Shown piece after piece: positions 23,795 through 31,839 of a stretch of 64,000 nucleotides of DNA (its first letter is position 1; each line of letters begins with the position of its first letter). Below the pieces are notes generated by a model. The model was not told the DNA's origin. It saw only the letters and a program-made list of their open reading frames with translations, and did no database searches. Source of the DNA: JAGOMW01 sp964596675 (GTDB taxonomy: Bacteria > Patescibacteriota > Gracilibacteria > BD1-5 > UBA2023); contig CAZQUZ010000001.1 of the NCBI GenBank assembly GCA_964596675.1, positions 62,001-126,000 of the forward strand, given 5' to 3'. The position numbers were made by a program, and so were the translations under genes.

Positions 23795-24307
23795 TTATAG
23801 CTTTATAGAGTAGACACGTAGGAGCTTATCGTCTTTGGTAGTGGTTTTTAATAATTTGCCACCGCAGGACTCTATCGTTCTCCATGATGCAGGGTTATCA
23901 TCGTCAGCAGAGATGATAACCGAGTCGAGTCAGAGACGACGAGCCTCGATGAGTCAGAGTGCGAGCATCTTTTTTGCGAGTCACTTCCCTCTCGCAGATG
24001 GCCTGATACCATAGCCGATATTACCGCCACATCATCCATCGATACTCAGATTCGGATGATGGGTATGATGGCGTATCTGTATCGCTCAGAGAAGAGTAGT
24101 GTCATCCATCAGGAAAAATAATGTTGCCGGCACTCAGAGCTTATTGGCGATACGATTTTGCTCCATAATCTCTAAAAACTCCTCATATGTCTGACCACGA
24201 AAAAGTGCTGATGGACTCGTAGGTATAACCTCGAACTCTCACCACTCTCGTATCATATCGAGATAGGCGGATTTATGTGAGATGTTAGGGAAAGCGAAGT
24301 GGAGCAT
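23795..24307 (-). CDS. GNAT family N-acetyltransferase
   Basis: Transfers an acyl group from acyl-CoA. The 170-residue protein has the GNAT core: beta-strand GGNIGYGIRPSARGKGLAKKMLALGL, with the acetyl-CoA pyrophosphate loop R-G-K-G (Gly as TGA), followed by LDSVIISADDDNPASWRTIESCGG. Eight or more TGA glycines. It lies 2 bases downstream of a second GNAT gene and is probably cotranscribed with it and trpS. The substrate is unknown. Confidence 0.88.
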
Positions 24308-24309
24308 AA

Positions 24310-24777
24310 TTATTTCATGAGTTTCATAAATGGGACATCTTCACACCATTTGGCTCACATTTTTTTATAAAATTCTATGGCACCGCGATTCTTTTTCCAG
24401 ACTCAGAAATAGAGTCACAAAGAATCTTCATGGGACTGGAGCTTTTTTATCAGCGCTCGACCGACTCATTTTCCACGAGCTTTTTCTGAAACAAAGAAAT
24501 CAATGAGATGAATTACTTTTCCTTGCATCTCATCAGGATCAAATCCATAATGATAGAATGCGTATCCGACTATGGAACCATCTATCTCTGCAATATATCA
24601 GGAAAAGGATTTTTCTTTCCCAAATCAATACCTTAAAATTTTTTGTTTACTTGCATGTGCATAAAAAGTATCTCGTAATCCGCTCGATAAGCTCTCGAGA
24701 TATTTTTCAAATTCTCAGACGAGCTCTACAACATGATCGATATGTGTTTTCCTAAGCGAAAGTATCTTTATAACCAT
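24310..24777 (-). CDS. GNAT family N-acetyltransferase
   Basis: A 155-residue GNAT protein. The strand GKVIHLIDFFVSEKARGKGVGRALIKKL carries the CoA-binding R-G-K-G-V-G loop, and VWKKNRGAIEFYKKMGAK is the usual fourth-motif helix. TGA encodes several of these glycines. The start at 24777 lies 16 bases after the trpS stop, so the gene reads as a trpS operon member. Substrate unknown. Confidence 0.88.
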
Positions 24778-24793
24778 ATTCGTAATTCATAAT

Positions 24794-25966
24794 TTAATTC
24801 ACTCCCACCACTTCCCTCACTACCTGCATCTTTGCTTCGAGGCGAGCATTCATGACGCGAGCTCCTTCTGCGAGGCGCGCTTCGACGATTTCTGGATTTT
24901 TTAGGAGTGTTTCTCTCGCTTCGCGATATGGGCGGAGGTACTCTGTGAGGACAGCGAGGAGCTCTGTCTTCGCATGACCATAGCCGAATCCTGCACCCGC
25001 TGTGAGATATTTTTGCCGCAGAGCCGCCGTCTGCTCTGGCGTCGCGAATACCTGATAGAGAGCAAATACATTACATGTGTCAGGATTTTTCACATCATCG
25101 ACTCCGAGCGAGTCTGTCACGATAGACATGACGCGCTTTTTCATCGTCTTCTCATCATCGAATACTCCGATGAAGTTATCATAGCTCTTCGACATCTTAC
25201 GTCCATCGATACCGGGGAGCGTCTCGAGTCATGCAGTCACGATAGCCTCTGGTTCTATAAATATCTCTCGCCCATATATCTTATTAAATGCTCGCGCGAT
25301 ATCTCGCGTCATCTCGAGGTGCTGTATCTGGTCTTTGCCGACTGGCACGGCATCGATATCGTATCCGAGGATATCCGCTGCCATGAGGATAGGATAGTTA
25401 AAGACTCACATATTTGGAGATATTGGCATTTTAATATCTGTAACTTTCTCAAAAAGGTCGATATTTATATGATGCTTCTTTAATGCTAATTCTAAGTCTT
25501 GATTACGAATATATTCACTAACAATCTTATAAATCTGAAGTTCAGTTAAACTATTTCAGGGAATATTTTTTATCCCCTCAATTAAACATTTAGCAATATC
25601 ATCTTCCCATTTATTATACTCTTCTTGATATAGCTTAAAGGAATGAGCCCTGGAAAGTAACGAATACGGTGTCACATTCGATAGTATCCACATGAGACGT
25701 GTGATACCTTGGATATCCGACTGGCGAAATATCTGCACCGGAGTATCGATACCAAATATCGAGAAATACTCGACCGCGAGCTCGAATGACTGCTCTCGGA
25801 GTGTTTTGCCATTTTTCACGCTCGTGAGGGCATGGAGATCCGCGATGAATATAGCAGAGTCGTGCTTCTCGGCGATGGCACGCATCGGGAGGATAGCACC
25901 CATGAGATTCCCGAGATGCATAGATGAGCCAGTAGGTTTGACTCAGGTGATGATTTTTTTAGACAT
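24794..25966 (-). CDS. trpS: Tryptophanyl-tRNA synthetase with an internal insertion
   Basis: Charges tRNA-Trp. The 390-residue class I synthetase has the HIGH equivalent in GVKPTGSSMHLGNLMGA, the pocket region FIADLHAL, YPILMAADIL and the GRKMSKS loop. Compared with the family order (AHSFK... then GLFxYPVLMAADIL), about 60 extra residues lie between residues ~110 and ~187. Their DNA (25405-25640) is visibly more AT-rich than the rest of the gene. The gene lies at the end of the Trp-leader cluster described below, but has no leader peptide of its own. Confidence 0.93.
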
Positions 25967-26005
25967 AGTATGGAGAATTTATGTGATATAATATAAGGAA
26001 AAATG

Positions 26006-26030
26006 AGGAAATCGCAAATACGATTTCCTG
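26006..26030 (-). terminator. Terminator after the 26043 gene
   Basis: AGGAAATCG ... CGATTTCCT stem followed on the minus strand by CATTTTTCC. It sits between the 26043-26594 gene and trpS, so trpS probably has its own promoter or depends on readthrough. Confidence 0.65.
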
Positions 26031-26042
26031 TTTGAAATATGA

Positions 26043-26594
26043 TTAATACAAGAATCCTAGATCCCCTTTAGATCTTTTATATGGTGAATCCTTCAGGTAA
26101 CATCGTGCCTTTTTGTGAAATGCTTCTATCCCTCATGGCATCCTTGGTGCAAGATATTGCTCCCCTTCAGCGAGGTATTCTGGAGGAAAGCTTGTCTGTA
26201 AAAATCAATTTCTTTCAAAAATTGGATACATCTTCGGGTTTACTGTAGCACTAATAATATTTTTGTAATACTTTTGTAATGTGACCAACTGTGCCACTAA
26301 AGCATTTCAGATTCGCATATTTCAATATATCGAATTTACGACGACCGAACCAATTTCTTCATCCTGAGTATATCAAGGAATATGACTATCGTACATACTT
26401 GCTTGTCATACAATCTGATTACCTAGAACTGCGAGAACACTTCACTCGTATCTCTCGAGCATCTCTTCGGGTGTATGGGGTATGACGGTTGGGTCGAGTT
26501 CATATGCCTCTCTGAGGAGTTGGCTCGTAGTGTCTGCATATAGATCTCTGTCGCAAAATTCTCTGGCAGGGATGATTGTGTAATCAAGTTTCAT
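26043..26594 (-). CDS. GNAT-like acyltransferase under a Trp leader
   Basis: A 183-residue protein with several TGA glycines. The segment EEIGSVVVNSIYGNMRIGNALVAQLVTL resembles the GNAT CoA-binding strand and loop with a relaxed R-G-x-G (MRIGNA). The order NPKMYPIFERNGF matches the terminal GNAT helix. Substrate unknown. Its ATG lies only about 6 bases after the T run of a terminator that follows a Trp-rich leader ORF, so its expression is likely set by attenuation. Confidence 0.75.
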
Positions 26595-26599
26595 ATTGT

Positions 26600-26639
26600 A
26601 AAAAATAAAAAATCTGCCACGAGTTTCCTCATGACAGAT
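26600..26639 (-). promoter_or_regulatory. Attenuator terminator before the 26043-26594 gene
   Basis: The hairpin 26612-26639 (ATCTGTCATGAG, loop GAAA, CTCGTGGCAGAT) with a long T run on the minus strand ends just before the ATG at 26594. Eight bases of its 5' arm and loop (26625-26632) are perfectly complementary to 26674-26681 inside the Trp-rich leader ORF, giving an alternative antiterminator pairing. Confidence 0.7.
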
Positions 26640-26658
26640 GAAAGTAAAAAAGGTTTCA

Positions 26659-26724
26659 CTAAAATATCCGCCAATGAGGAAGAGGTAAGTTCCACCAAGA
26701 TGTGAGAAATACTATAGGATTCAT
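26659..26724 (-). CDS. Trp-rich leader peptide (module 2)
   Basis: A 21-codon ORF, ATG to TAG, starting one base after the stop of the M14-type gene. It contains SWWNLPLPHWR: two adjacent UGG codons and a third seven residues after the second. It shares codon-level blocks with the leader at 28358 (CATTGGCGG = His-Trp-Arg). It is followed by the terminator at 26612-26639. The layout is that of a ribosome-mediated tryptophan attenuator. Confidence 0.6.
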   Translation of the reverse strand: MNPIVFLTSWWNLPLPHWRIF

Positions 26725-26725
26725 A

Positions 26726-27550
26726 TTATGATGCTATAATGGTTACGAATCATTCGACTCCAATCTGATCTCTATCATGTGCAAAGAGTATCTTACCCTC
26801 GAATTCAGAGTATATAGCCTCATCTCCATCAAATCCGATAAGTTCTCAGAAGATGATGTTTTCGAAGTCATTAAACTTCTTTGCCACCTTGAAGCATGGA
26901 GTTTTTGTCTTGTATGCGAGTGTTGCTATGTATATGGATTTTATAGATGTAGGCTCAGTAGAGGTCCTATCTATCATGTCGAAATATTCTAGAAATCGAG
27001 TGATGCTGATGAGTGCTTTTTCTCTGGCAGTTATGTCGAGATGATTACCACACTCGACACAGATACCGATCTTGCCTCTCGAGTTCATGTAGCCGTCAGT
27101 TCCACCTGGTTCCATATCTGTGAATCCATAACATACTGTCTCGAATGGAAATAAATCGATAATTTCTCTACAATTCTCTTCGCAGATGATAAATGCAGGA
27201 CTCCCCATAGATGGACTCGAGTGGAGGTCGAGAAGTGCATCGGACTCATCCAAATATGGGATTATCTCTCGAGAACGTTTGTATTCGATAGTATTTTTTT
27301 CATTCTCTGTAAATGTCGAATCATCACGATACATGCGATTGAGATTGAGATCTATCTGACGAGTATTTTTTTCTATAGCATCGATGTTCCCATAGATGAG
27401 ATAGAGTTTTCATTGTTTTATCTTCAGCGTATCACGGATGGTATCGAGTGCTTGGACTCAGCATATCTCGTCACCGTGGGTTCCACCGATAATTGTGACT
27501 ATTGGACCTGGCATTCCAGAGTCGATGATGATTGGTTGTGTTGGTTTCAT
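26726..27550 (-). CDS. Succinylglutamate desuccinylase/aspartoacylase family (M14-like) hydrolase
   Basis: A 274-residue zinc hydrolase of the AstE/AspA branch of the M14 carboxypeptidase fold. Zinc ligands and the proton donor are visible: GGTHGDE (His, Glu) near residue 25, NLNRMYR near 73, DLHSSP (His) near 105 and the C-terminal-half VECGNH segment (Glu). Family members cleave N-acyl amino acids. Neighbouring GNATs could make such substrates, which would pair acylation with deacylation; that link is inference. It starts 19 bases after the preceding GNAT stop. Confidence 0.85.
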
Positions 27551-27569
27551 AGGAATTAGGGGGTTATGA

Positions 27570-28262
27570 TTATGTATTATTTTTTGCGAAGAGAACTCTT
27601 TTATCAGTATCACCATATTGGTATATCTCTTTGTATCAGAGTCATTTTCTGATGTTATACATCGGCGAATCTGTACTTGTTCTCTGTATTATGGCATCGA
27701 TTGATGCTGAATTGGCTCTGAGTAAATCCTCATTAATAGCTACAAGCTCCCTTCAGACTCACCGCGTACGGAAGTTTGGTATAATTCAGGTTTCTGATTG
27801 ATAATACCATGATTCTGTATCAGAGATTCCCTTTTTGACAAGGATCTTATCTAGCACACTCATGTTGGGAAGCTTCAGTTTGTCGGTATTAATATTTACT
27901 AATGAATCTTTCCATCACCATGTAAATCCTATCACTTTTTCTTCACTCAGTAGTATCAAAATCTGAAAATATGATTTTTTCATGACGTTTCAGATAGATG
28001 CTGATACTTCAGCATTAGAGTAGAAGTCTACGATCTCTCCAGAGCATTCTGGGCATATTTTTGGAGCTTCTTCGTAGGTAGTTTTATATCCGCAGAGACG
28101 AGCACATTTTACTCATTCGCGCCAGGCTGAAGCATTGAACACTTGTTTGTATGCTTGTATGATTCTTGACTCGAGTTTTCAGATATTTCATGGGGTTACC
28201 TGGACTATACTGAGTCCAGATTCACGCAGGAGTGGATATGTATCGAGGTTTTGAGTTTTCAT
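27570..28262 (-). CDS. GNAT-type acyltransferase with a zinc-ribbon insert
   Basis: A 230-residue protein with about ten TGA glycines. The N-terminal half carries a possible zinc site, CARLCGY ... ICPECSG (four Cys). The C-terminal half has the acyl-CoA loop NFRTRGVGRELVAINEDLL and the segment STDSPMYNIRKGLGYKEIY typical of the last GNAT helix. Substrate unknown. Two leader-peptide/terminator modules lie in tandem upstream, the nearer terminator ending about 20 bases before this ATG. It is the first gene of an operon with the M14-like hydrolase. Confidence 0.78.
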
Positions 28263-28280
28263 ATATGTGAGTGTAAAAGT

Positions 28281-28309
28281 GAATAAAAATCCACCTGACT
28301 TAGGCGGAT
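28281..28309 (-). promoter_or_regulatory. Attenuator terminator before the 27570-28262 gene
   Basis: Stem ATCCGCCT / AGGTGGAT with a TTTTTATTC tail on the minus strand, ending 18 bases before the ATG. CCGCC of its 5' arm (28303-28307) can pair instead with GGCGG (28361-28365), which lies at the end of the upstream leader ORF. Confidence 0.65.
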
Positions 28310-28357
28310 GAATTTCTCGGAGAGATCCTAAATTATATTCAGGATGACACACAAAAA

Positions 28358-28429
28358 TTACCGCCAATGCGAGAGGAAATGATGCCAGATATTTTGCCAA
28401 GTTTGTGTAGATTTGAAATAGAGATACAT
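28358..28429 (-). CDS. Trp-rich leader peptide (module 1)
   Basis: A 23-codon ORF ending in TAA that contains WQNIWHHFLSHWR: three UGG codons, the last two seven residues apart. It lies between two terminators and directly upstream of the attenuator of the zinc-ribbon GNAT gene. It shares WHH with module 3 and HWR with module 2. No Shine-Dalgarno sequence is visible, as for most genes here. Confidence 0.6.
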   Translation of the reverse strand: MYLYFKSTQTWQNIWHHFLSHWR

Positions 28430-28441
28430 AAGAATTTGCAT

Positions 28442-28485
28442 TAAAAAAATCCCCCGAAGTATTAGAAAACTCACGGAGGATTTTG
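28442..28485 (-). promoter_or_regulatory. Attenuator terminator between leader modules 3 and 1
   Basis: Stem AAAATCCTCCGTGAG ... CTTCGGGGGATTTT with a seven-T tail on the minus strand. CCGUGAG of its 5' arm (28470-28476) can pair with CUCAUGG (28523-28529) inside the upstream leader ORF. It also ends transcription from the 28609-29184 gene. Confidence 0.65.
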
Positions 28486-28504
28486 GAGATATTTTTCGAA
28501 ACAT

Positions 28505-28573
28505 CTACGCAATAATACCACACCATGAGGTGATGGTATGATGCCAAGATGCAGAAAGATTCTGGGAGAACAT
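28505..28573 (-). CDS. Trp-rich leader peptide (module 3)
   Basis: A 22-codon ORF ending in TAG with SWHHTITSWCG: two UGG codons seven residues apart, the same spacing as in the other two leaders. It lies 35 bases after the stop of the upstream hypothetical gene and is followed by the terminator at 28442-28485. Confidence 0.5.
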   Translation of the reverse strand: MFSQNLSASWHHTITSWCGIIA

Positions 28574-28608
28574 ATAAAGATGATAACAGGGATTGGAGAA
28601 AAAGCAAA

Positions 28609-29184
28609 TTATTTTCTCAGTATCGAATGAGTGCGCTTTCAGGTATCCACCTGAGCAAGAAATATACGATTCCCATTGCTATCATCCTGGGTGAAGTTCG
28701 TAGATCATACGACGAATCTATGATCGAGATATCGCTCGAGCGATGCGACCTCATCCCGGTCATTCTCTGGGACGAATATCTCTCGGAGCTCTTCACTCGA
28801 TAGGAGCGAGAGGTCATCGATACGGTCGAGGTGGATACTTCTCCAGCCATTTTTCGTCGCTCACTCGGAGAGTGTCTGATATCCATCGAGTCAGACGATA
28901 CGACGCGCTCCGAGGGCGTACGCCTTATGCTGCCATGGGAGACCTCTCGTAAATACTGGATCTGGAGTTTTGACTCATTTACGAAGTGTACTCGACTGGA
29001 GATAGGCACTATATGGATGGATGATACGAGCTTCACCATTATATCGGAGACCTACTGGGAGGCGAGAGTCGATACGATCCACGACTGCCTGTGCTGTACG
29101 TGCGATGAGCTCCTTCGAGTCATCAGAGAGGGTACTCGGGAGATATCGCTCGATATCATGTCCTGCGACGATGAGTTGCTGCAT
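28609..29184 (-). CDS. Hypothetical protein upstream of the Trp leaders
   Basis: A 191-residue soluble protein with five TGA glycines. It has no membrane segment. Stretches such as LPWQHKAYALGARRIVGLDGYQTL and DLSLLSSEELREIFVPEND suggest a mixed alpha/beta fold; I do not recognise the family. Codon use is the CTC/GAG/ATA-rich style of the core genome. It lies upstream of the three attenuator modules on the same strand. Confidence 0.7.
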
Positions 29185-29269
29185 ATAAAAAAAGATAAAA
29201 AGTAAATGTACTACTGTACGAAAGTGATAGTATCGAGAAAATGAGTATTTTTTATAAATATACTATAAA

Positions 29270-29355
29270 ATGTACAAAATTATTTTTAATACATATAAAA
29301 TTATTTACTTTAAAGCAAAATCGAATACAATAAATATGTACTAAAAATAATACAT
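29270..29355. promoter_or_regulatory. Two palindromic boxes upstream of a TrmB-like gene
   Basis: ATGTAC...ATACAT occurs twice in an AT-rich gap: 29270-29294 (25 bases) and 29336-29355 (ATGTACTAAAAATAATACAT). The second lies 20 bases before the ATG. Paired ATGTA/TACAT arms suit a dimeric winged-helix regulator, so these may be autoregulatory operators. Confidence 0.5.
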
Positions 29356-29374
29356 ATTTATATATCAACACCAT

Positions 29375-30124
29375 ATGGCTCATAATCAGAAATATACACA
29401 TCTCCTCGAGCGACTCGGTATGCCAGAACAAGATAGGACTATCTATCTCACTCTCCTCGAGTATCCATATCTCAGCATCTCAGATATAGCAGACAAGACA
29501 CAGTATCATCGTCCTGTGGTCTATCGATCGATAGCGAGCCTCGAAAGTGAGGGGTATATAGAGAAGAGCTTATTACGATGAAAGCGATATTTTTATCATA
29601 TCACCTCTCCTGCGAAGCTCCAGGAAAAAGTGATCACCCTCCAGACGATGGCGGATCAGATACTCCCTGAGATGGAAGAGCTCCATAAAAAACACCATGA
29701 TGCACCTATCCTCTCTATCCATGAGGGGATCGAGTGAATCCAGAGTATCCATACAGATATCCTAAAATCTGTAAAACAAGGGTGAGAATACTATATATAC
29801 ACCTCCCTCGCGAAGGCTTCACCGAAACGTACACTTGCCATGCCAGTGAACTATACGAAGATACAGAAAGAAAAAGAACTCTCTCGCCATATCATCACGA
29901 ATGATATACACGAAGGAGTATGATGAGAGAATCCATATGAAGAAATCATCACACTCCCTCAGGCATATACTCGACTGGATGAGGGTATCACGAAATTCAT
30001 CTATGCCGATAAAGTAGCCATACTCGATCATGAGACTCATATGGGCTGGATCGTAGAAAATGAGCGATTTGCTCGATATGAAGAAAAAATATTTCGCCTC
30101 CTCATGAAACTCCTCAGAAAATAA
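29375..30124 (+). CDS. TrmB-like transcriptional regulator
   Basis: A 249-residue protein with an N-terminal winged helix: GMPEQDRTIYLTLLEYPYLSISDIADKTQYHRPVVYRSIASLESEGYIEK, the usual TrmB/HTH arrangement with a short wing. A helical linker and a C-terminal effector-like domain (IYTSLAKASPKRTLAMPVNY) follow. About six TGA glycines. Members are usually sugar-responsive. Two palindromes sit directly upstream. It ends in a strong bidirectional terminator shared with the converging H1-like gene. Confidence 0.82.
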
Positions 30125-30150
30125 AAACTCACACAGTGTGTGAGTTTTTT
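30125..30150. terminator. Bidirectional terminator
   Basis: AAAACTCACAC / GTGTGAGTTTT perfect stem with A and T runs on both sides, between the TrmB-like gene and the converging H1-like gene. Confidence 0.9.
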
Positions 30151-30154
30151 ACGA

Positions 30155-30703
30155 TTATTTTTTCGGAGGAGCGACGAATTTTTTGACTGGAGCTTTTGCG
30201 ACTGGTTTTTTTGCTGGAGTAGCTGGAGCCTTTGGTGCGACTTTCGCGACTACTTTCGGAGCTGGCTTTTTCGTTGGAGCCTTTGGAGCAGCTTTTTTTA
30301 CTGGGGCTTTTGGAGCTACTTTCGCGACTGGAGATTTTACCACTGCAGGAGTAGATTTCGGAGCTGGCTTTTTCGGAGCGACAGGCTTCTTAGCTGGAGT
30401 CTTCTTTGCGACTAGTTTTTTCGCGACTACTTTCGGAGCTGGCTTTTTCGTTGGAGCCTTTGGAGCAGCTTTTTTCATAGGTGCTTTTGCTGCGAGTTTC
30501 TCAGATTTTTTCGCGAGTTTTTTTGCTTCTTTTGCGGCCTTCTTTTTCTGTTTTTCGAGATGCTTCGCATTTTTCTTCGCGAGTTTCTCGGCATGCTTCT
30601 TTGCTTTTTTCTCTTCTTTCGCGATTTCTTTGAGCATTTTTTTCTCGAGTTTCTCGACTTCTTTCGGAGTGAGGATACGATCTGATGTATCTTTTTTAGA
30701 CAT
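30155..30703 (-). CDS. Histone H1-like Lys/Ala/Pro-rich protein
   Basis: A 182-residue protein: a Lys/Glu-rich helical first half, then repeated units of the form KKxAPKAPTKKPAPKVVAK, two of them nearly identical at the DNA level. Composition and repeats match bacterial H1-like DNA-binding proteins. It contains no TGA codon. A TTGACT / TAATAT promoter lies about 30-50 bases upstream, with a palindromic ATACCC-TTTA-GGGTAT (30768-30783) further up that might be an operator. The opposite strand of this low-complexity gene also reads open and should not be annotated. Confidence 0.88.
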   Translation of the reverse strand: MSKKDTSDRILTPKEVEKLEKKMLKEIAKEEKKAKKHAEKLAKKNAKHLEKQKKKAAKEAKKLAKKSEKLAAKAPMKKAAPKAPTKKPAPKVVAKKLVAKKTPAKKPVAPKKPAPKSTPAVVKSPVAKVAPKAPVKKAAPKAPTKKPAPKVVAKVAPKAPATPAKKPVAKAPVKKFVAPPKK

Positions 30704-30815
30704 AGTATGACAGTAAGGATATACGTGATATTATCCTTTTAGATATAAAAGTCAAATATTTTCTCCCTATACCCTAAAGGGTATATAAAAAATAAAAAAA
30801 CAGAAATGTGTACCC

Positions 30816-31772
30816 CTATGGGTGTATGATAAATGCACGATAATCGAGGAGCCCCCACTTCCGCATCCACTCGTGCAGTGGATAGATGTGTCTCCCTGTA
30901 TCAGTATCCCAGACGATGATGTGACTCGGTCTCGTGCGTGGCCCGATATACCCGAGGAGGACGAATGCATGCTCTCATGAGAGTGCAGAAATCTCCTGCC
31001 CGAGTGGAGTCCGCCAGCTCATCTGACGCTCCTCGCTCGTACGCTCACATGGATTTTTCGCTGCTATAGGAAAGAGGGTGAGGAGGCGGTGTTTCTTCGC
31101 GGTGACGATACCATCCTCATACTGCGGATCCGTACACCAATCTCCCCAGAGTATCACGTGACTCCCAGAACCGATGAGATCAAGATACTGAGTCATGTAT
31201 CCGAATGCACGCTCTTCGCTCCGAGGACTTTCTCGTGGTATCATGGAGATATCATGCTCCCACTGCCCTACTATGAGGCTCGCGAGTGGTCGAGCATACA
31301 CACCATATCCAGTCCGTCACATCTGACTGCCTGTGATCGAGCCTACGAATACCTCATCCGGATCTCACCATATCCCACCAGAGTATGCACCTGGTTCGAT
31401 AGCGAGTCTCGATATGAGACTATCCTCTGTCTCGCTCCTCCCGAGAGCATCGAGCACCATATAGAGTGCTGCTATCTCACAGGAGAGTGCATACTTCTGC
31501 AGGTAGGGAGTATAGCGGAGCGTAGTATCGAGTGTGGGTCTGAGATTCCAGGTGGTATAGAGTCATGGGAGTGCGCGCACCACATCAGAAAAAATCATAT
31601 TCCGCCGCGTGCGAATCTCACGAGACATCACATCTCTCGCATCGATATCGAGGAGACCTCGCAGCTGTCTGATATGTACAGGTGCTATCGTAGTCACCTC
31701 TTTCGCATGCATGGACGATATACATCCGAGAGTACAGAGCATGAAACATACGATACGAAAAAATAATCTCAT
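30816..31772 (-). CDS. Secreted C39-like cysteine peptidase
   Basis: A 318-residue exported protein. An N-terminal hydrophobic signal contains TLGC, a poor lipobox, before SSMHAKE. The peptidase C39-like fold is marked by QKYALSCEIAALYMVLDALG (nucleophile Cys), the WGDPDEVFVGSITG segment, EHAFVLLGY (catalytic His) and VWDTDTG (Asp). Proteins of this type cleave peptides outside the cell; some mature bacteriocins or degrade cell walls. Three to four TGA glycines. It lies downstream of topA, separated by a terminator. Confidence 0.8.
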
Positions 31773-31809
31773 ACAGAGATAGTATGTGGAGTGGTGGATT
31801 TGGCAAATG

Positions 31810-31838
31810 AAAAATCCCACCATTTCGGTGAGATATAT
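31810..31838 (-). terminator. Terminator after topA
   Basis: TCTCACC-GAAAT-GGTGGGA hairpin with a TTTTT tail on the minus strand, just past the topA stop codon. Confidence 0.75.
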
Positions 31839-31839
31839 T

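Noticed and set aside
26653..28410. Conserved blocks upstream of the GNAT genes read first as a possible riboswitch or T-box (GGUGGAAC, CAUUGGCGG)
   Set aside because: The blocks decode as the same Trp-containing peptides in ORFs with proper starts and stops, there is no T-box stem I or consensus, and the similarity follows codons. Leader-peptide attenuation explains it better.
28188..28607. A 139-codon minus-strand open frame running from 28607 through the start region of the zinc-ribbon GNAT gene
   Set aside because: It crosses two strong terminator hairpins and the leader ORFs, and its first 115 residues show no domain. The real gene starts at 28262.
30183..30710. A 175-residue Ala/Gly/Phe-rich plus-strand frame
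   Set aside because: It is the antisense shadow of the low-complexity H1-like gene.
31089..31766. A 225-residue plus-strand frame opposite the C39-like peptidase
   Set aside because: It is a shadow frame with no family motifs; the minus-strand frame has a signal peptide and a catalytic triad.
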